This document shows positions 22,698 to 31,761 of a stretch of DNA of 64,000 bases, piece after piece; within the stretch, counting starts at the first letter, position 1; every line of letters starts with the position of its first letter. The stretch spans positions 20,970 to 84,969 of the forward strand of contig JAILPJ010000028.1 in assembly GCA_024699605.1 (NCBI GenBank). Direction: 5' to 3'. Source of the stretch: Desulfovibrio sp. GTDB taxonomy: Bacteria > Desulfobacterota > Desulfovibrionia > Desulfovibrionales > Desulfovibrionaceae. The notes below the pieces were generated by a model. That model had not been told where the DNA came from, searched no databases, and saw only the letters and a list, made by a program, of their open reading frames with translations. The position numbers were made by a program, and so were the translations under genes.

Positions 22698-23804
22698 TTA
22701 TCGGCAGTACGTGATTTCAATGTCTGAAAAACTTTGGGGCGTTGACTGAGGCTGGTCTTGCGGCGTTTGGATTTTTGTGAGCGCCGAGCTTGGCGGCAGG
22801 CTTTCAAAGGCCTTCCAGACAGCCTGCATCAATTCGTCAATTCCCGTTTGTTCTTTGGCTGAGATGAAAAATATTTTCTGATCAGCCTCTTGAGCTTTTT
22901 GCTGAAGAGCCTGCAAGGTTTCCTTTGAGAGCAGATCAATTTTATTCACAACCCGGATTTGTTGGCGCAGACTGAGTTGGTCATCAAAATTTTTGAGTTC
23001 TTCGTCAAGCAGGGCAAAGCCTGCCCAGGGATCGTCGAGGTTGATATCTTCACAGCTCAAAAGATGAATGAGAAAGCGCGTGCGTTCGATATGTTTGAGA
23101 AAGCGGTGCCCTAATCCCTGTCCCAGGTGTGCGCCTTCGACGAGCCCCGGAATATCGGCCATAACCATACGTTTGTCGGCATCGTTGGCGTTGATGACCA
23201 CTCCCAGATTGGGTTCAAGGGTCGTAAAGGGATAGGGAGCAATCTTGGGGCGTGCCTGAGAGACTGCACTGATGAAGGTGGATTTTCCGGCATTGGGCAA
23301 GCCGAGAAGACCGACATCAGCCAGAATTTTGAGGACGAGATGGAGATTGAGGGTTTGTCCTTCTTCTCCTTTTTTAGCAAATCGGGGAGCACGTTGGGTT
23401 GAGCTTTTGAAGAATTCGTTGCCCTTGCCGCCACGGCCACCACGGGCTGCCAGAAAAATGGCCTCATGGCTATCCAAATCCGCAAGGAGGTGTTCACCGT
23501 CGTCTTCCTGGACATAGACCTGCGTGCCAACTGGCAGGGCGAGCACCAGATCTTGTCCTTTGCGGCCGTCACATTGACTGCCCTGACCGGGTTGGCCGTT
23601 TTCAGCCGCGTAGCTGCGTTTCAGGCGAAAATCATAGAGTGAGAGCAGCCGTCTATCCGCCTTGAGATAGACAGAACCACCATCACCGCCGTTGCCGCCG
23701 TTGGGTCCGCCTTTGGGAATGAATTTTTCCCTGCGGAAGGAAACACAGCCATGACCGCCATGACCGGCTTTGATCTGAATGCAGGCTTCATCGATAAAGC
23801 GCAT
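22698..23804 (-). CDS. obgE: GTPase Obg/CgtA
   Basis: MRFIDEACIQIKAGHGGHGCVSFRREKFIPKGGPNGGNGG, GLPNAGKSTFISAVS, MADIPGLVEGAHLGQGLGHRFLKH. Confidence 0.97.
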   Translation of the reverse strand: MRFIDEACIQIKAGHGGHGCVSFRREKFIPKGGPNGGNGGDGGSVYLKADRRLLSLYDFRLKRSYAAENGQPGQGSQCDGRKGQDLVLALPVGTQVYVQEDDGEHLLADLDSHEAIFLAARGGRGGKGNEFFKSSTQRAPRFAKKGEEGQTLNLHLVLKILADVGLLGLPNAGKSTFISAVSQARPKIAPYPFTTLEPNLGVVINANDADKRMVMADIPGLVEGAHLGQGLGHRFLKHIERTRFLIHLLSCEDINLDDPWAGFALLDEELKNFDDQLSLRQQIRVVNKIDLLSKETLQALQQKAQEADQKIFFISAKEQTGIDELMQAVWKAFESLPPSSALTKIQTPQDQPQSTPQSFSDIEITYCR

Positions 23805-23853
23805 GCGCACCTCAAGATTGGCTTGCGGCAGCAAAAAGCCGCAAAAGCAAAGA

Positions 23854-23889
23854 AAAGAGGAAGAGCCCAGACTGGTTCTTCCTCTTTTT
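23854..23889 (-). terminator. Hairpin in the rpmA-obgE interval
   Basis: AAAAGAGGAAGAGCC...GGTTCTTCCTCTTTTT long near-perfect stem with A/T tails on both strands. Confidence 0.65.
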
Positions 23890-24164
23890 GAAATTTTTCT
23901 CTGTTCGCTCGTGCTCAGTGCACAGAAATGTCACAATTACGCAGCTCTGTGATTTTCAATCGCTTTCCATTCAGAGAATCCGACTTGCTTGACAATGATG
24001 AACGGGCTTAGCTGTCTCTTCTCAAGCGTCCCAATGGACACATTCGCGGGGTACACCTGCCTAGAAACGAGTGCCGTCAATCTCATCCGTTAGGCTTGCC
24101 TTGCGGTTTTTCGCCACTCAGATAACGCCATTGGCCAGCCACATTCTGGAAGCGGAAAGCTGAT

Positions 24165-24443
24165 TTACTGTGACACTGTTTCAACACAGTCCACGTGTAC
24201 GCGTTTCAAAACACGACGTCTGCGAACATATTTTTCAAAACGGACAGTCCCGTCGACTTTAGCAAAAAGCGTGAAGTCTCGTCCCATGCCGACATTCTGT
24301 CCGGGATAAACCGTTGTGCCAAGCTGACGAATGATAATGTTGCCAGCCAGAACCTTTTCGCCGCTGAAACGTTTGACGCCGCGTCTTTGACCGGCACTGT
24401 CGCGGCCATTGCGTGAAGAGCCGCCAGCTTTCTTGTGAGCCAT
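24165..24443 (-). CDS. rpmA: 50S ribosomal protein L27
   Basis: [29 protein letters not shown]. Confidence 0.97.
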   Translation of the reverse strand: MAHKKAGGSSRNGRDSAGQRRGVKRFSGEKVLAGNIIIRQLGTTVYPGQNVGMGRDFTLFAKVDGTVRFEKYVRRRRVLKRVHVDCVETVSQ

Positions 24444-24459
24444 AATATCCTCCTAAAAC

Positions 24460-24768
24460 CTAAGCACTGATGCCGGTTATGCGCAGTGTGGTCAGGTACT
24501 GACGATGACCTTTGAGTCTGCGGCTGTCATTGCGACGCCAGCGTTTGAAGACTCGGATACGGGGACCGCGACCCTGTTCGACGACTTCAGCGGTGACAGT
24601 AGAACCTTCGACATAGGGTGTGCCAATCTTGGCCTCACCGCCTCCGATCATCAGGACTTTGTCGAGGGTGATGGTATTTCCTGGTTTGACGAGAAGTTTT
24701 TCCACGCTGATGCGGGAGCCCTCTTCCACGCGGTATTGCTTGCCACCAGTCTCTATAATTGCGTACAT
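24460..24768 (-). CDS. rplU: 50S ribosomal protein L21
   Basis: MYAIIETGGKQYRVEEGSRISVEKL ... HRQYLTTLRITGI. Confidence 0.97.
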   Translation of the reverse strand: MYAIIETGGKQYRVEEGSRISVEKLLVKPGNTITLDKVLMIGGGEAKIGTPYVEGSTVTAEVVEQGRGPRIRVFKRWRRNDSRRLKGHRQYLTTLRITGISA

Positions 24769-24974
24769 GATAAGAACCTCCAAAAATGGGAAAACATTTT
24801 TTGCCTCAAGAAGCTGAAAAAGTCAAGGGTTATGGCAAAATTCAACGCATAAGCCGTAAGGCCCAAAAGCTTGTCCTTTTCTTTTTTCTTGTGGAAAGAT
24901 GTCTGGAACGGTAGTCTGAGAACCTCGTTAACGCTTTTTTTTTGTGTCGGCTCTTTAGCCTGCAGGAGGTTACT

Positions 24975-26192
24975 ATGGGCGAAGCCATTGCGGTCACCGA
25001 CAGCGGTACTTTGCAAACGCCAAAAAATCCGGTGATCCCCTTTGTCCCTGGGGACGGAATTGGTCCTGATATCTGGGTCGCGGCCAAAAAGGTTTTTGAT
25101 AGCGCTGTGGCCAAAGCTGGCGGGGGACGTGCCATTGACTGGTTGGAGATTCAGGCTGGCGAGAAGGCCTTGAAAGAAACCGGAGATACCTTGCCTGAAG
25201 CTTCTCTGGAAGCTATCAGAAAATACCACGTGGCCATTAAAGGCCCTTTAACCACACCTGTGGGAAAAGGCATCCGCAGTGTGAATGTGGCTCTGCGCAG
25301 AACCCTTGATCTCTATGCCTGTGTACGTCCGGTGCGGTATTTCCCACCAGTGCCTTCTCCGGTGAAACATCCTGAACAGGTCGATATGATTGTCTTCAGA
25401 GAGAATACCGAAGATGTCTACTGTGGGATTGAATGGCCGAAGGATTCTGCCGAGGCCCGCGAAGTGATTGCGCTTGTGGAGAAGCTTTCTGGCCGTAAGA
25501 TTCGCGAGGATTCTGGCATCGGCATCAAGCCCATAAGCAAATTTGGCTCCCAGCGTCTCGTGCGCATGGCCATTGAATACGCCCTAGCCCATGGTAAAGA
25601 CAGCGTGACCCTCGTACATAAGGGGAACATCATGAAGTTCACTGAAGGTGGCTTCCGTCAATGGGGGTACGAGCTGGCAAAAGAAGCGTTCGGCGATGTG
25701 ACGATCACTGAAGCTGAACTTTGGGAAAAGCATAACGGGAAATTGCCCGCAGGTAAGAAGCTTGTGATCAAGGACCGTATCGCCGATGCCATGTTCCAGC
25801 AGGTTCTCCTCTCTCCTTCTGAATACAGTGTCTTGGCTCTGCCTAATCTCAACGGAGACTATATGTCCGATGCTCTGGCGGCTCAGGTAGGTGGCTTGGG
25901 CATGGCCCCGGGAGCCAACATTGGACATGGTGTGGCTGTCTTTGAGGCTACGCATGGATCCTCTCCTAAGGATGCCGGCCAGAATAAGGTGAATCCCAGC
26001 GCGGTCATCCTTTCAGGAGCCATGATGTTTGAATATATTGGTTGGAATGATGTGGCGACCATGATTCGTCAGGCTGTTGCCAAAGCAGTACAGACGCGCC
26101 ACGTGACGTTCGACCTTGCGGCGCAGATGGAAAATGCGGTGCAGGTTTCCTGCACGGATTTTGGCGACAGCATTGTCGCCAATCTCGCTTGA
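24975..26192 (+). CDS. icd: Isocitrate dehydrogenase (NADP-type family)
   Basis: [53 protein letters not shown]. Confidence 0.95.
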   Translation: MGEAIAVTDSGTLQTPKNPVIPFVPGDGIGPDIWVAAKKVFDSAVAKAGGGRAIDWLEIQAGEKALKETGDTLPEASLEAIRKYHVAIKGPLTTPVGKGIRSVNVALRRTLDLYACVRPVRYFPPVPSPVKHPEQVDMIVFRENTEDVYCGIEWPKDSAEAREVIALVEKLSGRKIREDSGIGIKPISKFGSQRLVRMAIEYALAHGKDSVTLVHKGNIMKFTEGGFRQWGYELAKEAFGDVTITEAELWEKHNGKLPAGKKLVIKDRIADAMFQQVLLSPSEYSVLALPNLNGDYMSDALAAQVGGLGMAPGANIGHGVAVFEATHGSSPKDAGQNKVNPSAVILSGAMMFEYIGWNDVATMIRQAVAKAVQTRHVTFDLAAQMENAVQVSCTDFGDSIVANLA

Positions 26193-26213
26193 CGGAGAAG
26201 ATCGTGAGCATGG

Positions 26214-26253
26214 AAGCCGGGTTTCGGAGTGGTCGGAAGCCCGGCTTTTTTTG
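26214..26253 (+). terminator. Intrinsic terminator after icd
   Basis: AGCCGGG...CCCGGCTTTTTTT. Confidence 0.85.
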
Positions 26254-26571
26254 TCACGAAAAATGAGGCGGCATGCTTTGTGAGCTAGGACTTGTGCTCT
26301 ATGCTATTATCGGGTAAAATTTCAAAAGTTAACGATTAATAATTCGTATGTGAAGGGTTTTCATTGTAAGAAGTAGATTGATTCTGTGTCGTTGAAACGA
26401 TGCCCTTTTGCCTGCAAAGTCTTCTCTAACGAGAAGAGACGGGTACGCGAGCTTCTCGCAAATCATGTATTTTTTTATACGCAAAAATAAAAAACTGAGA
26501 TTTTGGCGTAGTTTCCTCTAGACAACTCCTCAATTTCAGTGTATAACTATACATAAAAATGGGGAGGGATT

Positions 26572-28515
26572 ATGAAGGGGAGGCCGCGTGACCCACAATC
26601 TGAGTTCAGGATGCGACAGCATCCTGACAATGGACACATTTATGCCGCAACCCTTTCAAATGGGACTTCCCAAAAAACAGGAAAATCGTATCGAAAGTAT
26701 ACGCATTGGGGCAAGCTGGCAGATAACAAGGTTTTTGTGCCAAATTTGGAGTTTGTCATGCTGCCACTTGAGAGGCGGAGGCAATTTATTTTTCCAGAAG
26801 ACTGGGACATTTCTGCCGTAACAAGTTCACTCGATCAGATTGAGGGAAAAAAAGAAGAGAGTCTTGCAGCGCAACAAAGGACTTCCAGCTCGACTTCCGA
26901 TGCATTTAGCGAAAAAAACGAAAGCGCTCTTCTTTGCATACCAGACGTTGACTGCCAGATTAACAATAGACTTTATGGAAGTGTATGGTTTTTGCTGCAA
27001 ATTGCGGCTAAATTAGGTGTGGTCAATGATCTTAATGAGGTCTTTGAATATAATGAAGAGGCTGTAAATAATATTCTAACATTAGCTATTTTTCCCTATT
27101 TAACACAAAAAAACTTTGATAGATGCGCTAAATGGCAAGAATATACAAAAACTCCTTCTTTGAATTCTTTAACCCCTTCATTTATCACAAGCTTTACTCA
27201 ACATATTAAAGATAGACATCGGATAGAGTTTATAAAATTAAGGATTGAACGTCAACCCAAAGATTCCTACGTATCCTGTGATACAACGACCCACTTGGCT
27301 TGGGGAGATTATCTGGCTGAGAGTCATTGGTGGAATAATCAAGATAATAATGAATTGAAAGATACCATCGAAGCTGTAGTTTATTCACTGACAACACATG
27401 AGCCAGTATATTATAGAACATTTCCTGGAAATGTACTTGATTTGAGAACCATAAGGACTATTAAAACAGATCTTCTTGATGTAGATATAAAAAATACTAC
27501 ATTTATATTTGACAAAGACTACGAATCCTTTGATAATTTTAGCGAATTATTCAATAATAAGATACCGTTTATAATGTGCTCGCAGATCCAGCAAGAGCCA
27601 GTTTGTAAATTTATAGAACAAATAAACTATGACGCTGACGGTATGCCGGCAAATATGGTTTTTGATGAAGAATCAAAATTATACTGCAAAAAATTTAAGA
27701 TAGAAAACCAATATTTTGTTGATGCTAGTGGAGAATCTAGAATTGTAGATGATTTTTATTGTAATATCTATTTAAATATGGTTGAAAGAGTTCTTGAAAT
27801 TCAAAAGTTAAAGACTGTTATTAAAGAAGAAAAAAGTTTAATAAATAATGTCTTGTCCAAGGGGGGTAAAGAGGCTGTTGGAGAGCTGAATAAGAATTTG
27901 AAATATCACAAAATTTTGCTAAAAAAAGGTTCTGAATGTAAAAAAGTAATTAATTGTAGTGATGTAGAAATTATTGAAAAAATCAATACGATTAAGAAGA
28001 ATAAAACGTTAGCGGGCTTTTTTTCTTCTGTTATTTATAATAATGACTGCACAGCTGTAGAAAGCCTAAAAATATATAAGGCTAGAGACGAACAAGAAAG
28101 ATATTTTGAGCAGATGAAAAGTCAAATGGATTTTCATACTCAAGAGGGTTCAAGTGAGGATGGTAAAATAGGTAGATTGTTTATCTTGTTTATAGGCTTG
28201 TTATTGAGTTCTGCGGTACGTAGCACTTGGAAGAATTCAATAAAACTAAGAAAATTATATAGATCTTCGTATGACCTTATTGATGAAATGACGCCTATCC
28301 GTTTTTGTGAATACCCCGATGGCAGCACGCACGTCACTTCTTTTTTGTCGTCTCAGGTGGAAATATGTAAAGAATTCGGGATTAAGGTGCCAGATAACTG
28401 CCTTTCAGCGCCTGACCTCAAGCATGAGAATGGTAAATCAATGACGCAAAAGTCAGGGCATTCCCGGAATGAGTTCCTTGGCAGGGACTGTAGGTCTATG
28501 GAGATCCTCTGTTGA
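26572..28515 (+). mobile_element. IS4-superfamily (IS1634-like) DDE transposase, apparently full length
   Basis: 647 aa with DDE-type segments (SCDTTTHLAWG, TFIFDKDYESFDNF) and an exact Y-(2)-R-(3)-E-(6)-K signature (YKARDEQERYFEQMK); visibly AT-rich relative to flanks. Confidence 0.85.
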
Positions 28516-28541
28516 TAAAAAGAGATCCAGAGTGTAATACC

Positions 28542-28565
28542 TATCCTACAGATTATCCTACCCGT
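28542..28565. repeat. Short tandem direct repeat upstream of the first XRE gene
   Basis: TATCCTACAGAT TATCCTACCCGT, 8-bp core TATCCTAC repeated with 12-bp period. Confidence 0.7.
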
Positions 28566-28595
28566 AACATTGTAAAATTATAGAAGAAATTGTCT

Positions 28596-28943
28596 ATGTC
28601 ACAGCCCTTATCTTTGCCTGAAATCTTTGGCCGCAATGTCGCCACCCGCCGTGAACAACTGCACATCCAGCAAAAAGATCTTGCTTTGAAACTTGGGATT
28701 ACCCAGGATACGCTGTCGCGTATCGAACATGGCAAGAATTTTCCCAAGCCAGCGCTTATCGAAAAAATAGCGATTCAGCTTGACTGCTCGGAAAGCTGGC
28801 TTTTTTCCAGACAGTCAGAGTTTGTTTCTGTACACTCTGCAGCCATTTGTCAGTTTCTGCAACCGCTTAGGGAGGATACGCAGCGCGCCTTAGTCAATTT
28901 TGTGGAACATGCTTCCCACGTTCTTCAGAAGCGTCTGATTTAG
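28596..28943 (+). CDS. XRE-family HTH transcriptional regulator (paralog A)
   Basis: HTH_3 signature QQKDLALKLGITQDTLSRIEHGKNFPKP. Confidence 0.9.
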   Translation: MSQPLSLPEIFGRNVATRREQLHIQQKDLALKLGITQDTLSRIEHGKNFPKPALIEKIAIQLDCSESWLFSRQSEFVSVHSAAICQFLQPLREDTQRALVNFVEHASHVLQKRLI

Positions 28944-28993
28944 CTTCTGTGTGTCGGAAAGTTGCTCTCGTTTTTTCAGAATCTATTCTTATC

Positions 28994-29020
28994 AGACTGT
29001 TTTGTTGAATAGGACAGTCT
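28994..29020. promoter_or_regulatory. Inverted repeat (candidate operator) upstream of the second XRE gene
   Basis: AGACTGT-N13-ACAGTCT perfect 7-bp arms, 22 bp before GTG29042. Confidence 0.6.
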
Positions 29021-29041
29021 AAAAAGCAAAGGAGTCTTGCT

Positions 29042-29431
29042 GTGTCAATACTTCTGGTTTTAGGCCAGAATATTTCTGAGCAGAGAAAGAAGATGGGTAT
29101 TAGTCAGAAGGATCTTGCCAAGCTCTTGGGAATTACTCAGGATGCGTTGTCGCGCATTGAAAAGGGTAAGATGGCCCCCAAGATGACTCGTCTCGAAGAT
29201 TTTGCTCATATCTTCAAATGTCCTGTCAGTTTTCTGTTTTTGACCGATTTTGAAAAGGTTCACTTCTATGATCGTGTGCTCTCAGAATGTTTGAAGAGGC
29301 TTACCATGGAAGGACGCGTGGCGATCATAGAGCTGGTCAAACATGCCGTTGATGTCATGAGTTTGGACTTTTCTGTCTGCCCGGGAAATGATCGGCCTCG
29401 TGTTGAGGACAAGGTTCCCTCTGAAGACTGA
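29042..29431 (+). CDS. XRE-family HTH transcriptional regulator (paralog B)
   Basis: ISQKDLAKLLGITQDALSRIEKGKMAPK, strongly similar to paralog A over the HTH; GTG start with AAAGGAG. Confidence 0.9.
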   Translation: MSILLVLGQNISEQRKKMGISQKDLAKLLGITQDALSRIEKGKMAPKMTRLEDFAHIFKCPVSFLFLTDFEKVHFYDRVLSECLKRLTMEGRVAIIELVKHAVDVMSLDFSVCPGNDRPRVEDKVPSED

Positions 29432-29879
29432 GGTCTGGTCTGTTTTGTCGGCCACCAACGTTGGAGGAGGCTGCGTCCTGCCTCTTGTAAAGTTGATAAT
29501 CTTTAAAAATTTTTTGGCATAACAAATCAGTTGATCGAGCACGTTAAAGCAGTACCCGTTTGTTATCCCAGCATAAACGAATGTTGGCATGAAGAGAATT
29601 ATCTTCATGTGGGGAATTTAAGCCCTCGAAGCAGTACACCAAACGAAAGTAGCTACGGCAAAAGCGGATATGAAAGCTCAAAGATGAGAAAAAGAGGAAA
29701 TAAAACATAAAGATTTATACTATTTTGTCAGTTTTCCAAAACGGTTTTTTGCCGCTCAGATATGCCTTTGCGGTTTCCTGTGCGGTAGACTGACGGCTGG
29801 CACGCAGATCGCGTACCCATCTTTAATATCCGGAGTAGTAGGCGATTTCTGCTTGTCGTAAGCGTGCTTTTCTGCTATG

Positions 29880-29917
29880 TTCCCGCCACCCGTGTTACGG
29901 GAAGATTTTTTTGGAGG
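29880..29917 (+). promoter_or_regulatory. Hairpin plus T-run directly abutting the rpsA Shine-Dalgarno (candidate leader regulatory element)
   Basis: TTCCCG...CGGGAA and alternative CCCGT-GTT-ACGGG, then AGATTTTTTT and GGAGG. Confidence 0.5.
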
Positions 29918-29924
29918 CAAGGCT

Positions 29925-31649
29925 ATGTCAGAAAAGGATAGCGGACAAGAAGAGCTTAATTTTGAAGCAGCCCTTGAAAACTACATGACCGCCGAATTCG
30001 GCGATCTGGAAGAGGGATCGATTACCAAGGGCGAAGTTGTCCGCGTGGACGACGACACCGTGCTGGTGGATGTGAACTTCAAATCAGAGGGCCAGATTCC
30101 TGCCGCAGAATTTCGCGATGCCGATGGCAATCTGAATATTAAAGTCGGCGACAAAATTGATGTGTACGTAGTGCGTAAGAACGAAAACGACGGCACTATC
30201 ACTTTGTCGTTTGAACGGGCCAAGCGCATGCAGGTCTTTGATCAGCTCGAGGAAGTGCAAGAGAACGAGCGTGTCATCAAAGGTCGGATCATGCACCGCA
30301 TTAAGGGCGGCTATACTGTCAATATCGGCGGTGTAGAAGCCTTTCTGCCTGGATCCCATGTGGATCTGAGGCCTGTTCCGGACATGGATGCCCTGGTCAA
30401 TCAGGAATTTGAGTTCCGCGTGCTCAAGATCAATCGCCGCCGTAGCAATGTCATTGTTTCTCGCCGTGTGCTTCTTGAAGAAGAGCGAGACAGCAAGCGC
30501 AAAGAGCTGCTTTCCACCTTGCAGGAAGGTCAGCTGGTCACAGGCAAGGCCAAAAATATCACCGAATACGGTGTTTTTGTGGACCTTGGCGGACTCGATG
30601 GACTTCTGCACATCACCGACATGAGCTGGAAACGTATCCGTCATCCCCGGGAGATGATTACTATGGGTCAGGAACTGACCCTCAAAGTGCTCTCCTTTGA
30701 TCGGGAAAACAACAAGGTTTCCCTTGGTCTCAAACAGCTCGTGCCTGATCCTTGGAAGGATATTACCGAGCGCTATCCTGAAGGTATGAAGCGTCAGGGC
30801 AAGGTCACCAATCTTGTTGATTACGGTGCTTTCGTGGAGCTCGAGCCCGGTGTCGAAGGCCTCGTACACATCTCTGAAATGTCTTGGACTCGGAAACTTC
30901 GTCATCCTTCTCAGATGGTTCATGTGGGCGATGAAGTTGAAGTGGTCATTCTCGGTGTGGACGGTGAGAAAAAGCGTATCAGCTTGGGTATGAAGCAGGT
31001 GCGTCCCAATCCTTGGGAACTGGTTGCCGAGAAATACCCTGAAGGTACCATTCTTGAAGGCGTTATCAAGAATATTACCGAATTCGGTATGTTCATTGGT
31101 ATTGAAGATGGTATCGACGGCCTCATTCACGTTTCTGATATTTCTTGGACTCGCAAGATTCGTCATCCCAACGAGCTCTATAAAGTTGGCGATACGGTAC
31201 AGGCTAAGGTCCTGACCGTGGATCAGAACAGCGAAAAGTTTACCCTGGGTATTAAACAACTGGCTGATGATCCTTGGGCGCACGTGCCTGAGACCTATCC
31301 TGAAGGCACCACAGTCAAGGGCGTCATCACCAATATTACGGATTTCGGCCTTTTTGTGGAAGTTGAAGACGGCATCGAAGGCCTGGTGCATATTTCCGAG
31401 CTGAGTGGAGGCAAAAAGGGTAAGCCTGTGCCTCAGGAAACGTATAAGGAAGGTCAGGAAATAGAAGCCAAGGTGATTCACGTCAGCGCTGAAGAACGCC
31501 GCCTTGGTCTTTCCATCAAGCAAATTCGCGATGATGAAGATCGCCGTAAGCCCAAGGAATTCCACGCTGGACCGCAGGAAAGCGGACAGAAATTGGGTGA
31601 TCTTTTGAAAGCCGCCCAAGAAGATAGCGAGAATTCCACAGGGGAATAA
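29925..31649 (+). CDS. rpsA: 30S ribosomal protein S1
   Basis: Multiple S1 RNA-binding repeats (GxVKNITEYGVFVDLGGLDGLLHITDMSW and others). Confidence 0.97.
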   Translation: MSEKDSGQEELNFEAALENYMTAEFGDLEEGSITKGEVVRVDDDTVLVDVNFKSEGQIPAAEFRDADGNLNIKVGDKIDVYVVRKNENDGTITLSFERAKRMQVFDQLEEVQENERVIKGRIMHRIKGGYTVNIGGVEAFLPGSHVDLRPVPDMDALVNQEFEFRVLKINRRRSNVIVSRRVLLEEERDSKRKELLSTLQEGQLVTGKAKNITEYGVFVDLGGLDGLLHITDMSWKRIRHPREMITMGQELTLKVLSFDRENNKVSLGLKQLVPDPWKDITERYPEGMKRQGKVTNLVDYGAFVELEPGVEGLVHISEMSWTRKLRHPSQMVHVGDEVEVVILGVDGEKKRISLGMKQVRPNPWELVAEKYPEGTILEGVIKNITEFGMFIGIEDGIDGLIHVSDISWTRKIRHPNELYKVGDTVQAKVLTVDQNSEKFTLGIKQLADDPWAHVPETYPEGTTVKGVITNITDFGLFVEVEDGIEGLVHISELSGGKKGKPVPQETYKEGQEIEAKVIHVSAEERRLGLSIKQIRDDEDRRKPKEFHAGPQESGQKLGDLLKAAQEDSENSTGE

Positions 31650-31664
31650 GCACATTGCTTTGCT

Positions 31665-31702
31665 AAAAAAAAAGGCTCCTAACACTTAGGAGCCTTTTTT
31701 TT
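31665..31702. terminator. Bidirectional intrinsic terminator after rpsA
   Basis: AAAAAAAAAGGCTCCTAA-CAC-TTAGGAGCCTTTTTTTT. Confidence 0.95.
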
Positions 31703-31761
31703 AGCTGTACACAAAAGTGATCTTGTCGCTATTTGGAAGAGAAGTCTTTCAGAGACACGGG

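Noticed and set aside
21975-22727. 250-codon plus-strand ORF over proB
   Set aside because: Antisense to a clear glutamate 5-kinase; low-complexity translation typical of shadow ORFs.
26312-28564. GGGTA/TACCC as definitive IS1634 terminal repeats
   Set aside because: Only ~7 of 12 bases match beyond the core and no target-site duplication was found, so I did not assign element ends.
29797-29813. CTGGCACGCAGATCGCG as a sigma-54 promoter for rpsA
   Set aside because: Good -24 element and GG-N10-GC spacing, but the -12 half is poor (TCGC) and S1 would be an unusual RpoN target; chance matches at this level are expected in 64 kb.
30084-31685. 533-codon ORF antisense to rpsA
   Set aside because: Mirror ORF of a strongly biased coding region; the sense strand is unmistakably S1 and the antisense protein has no recognisable motif.
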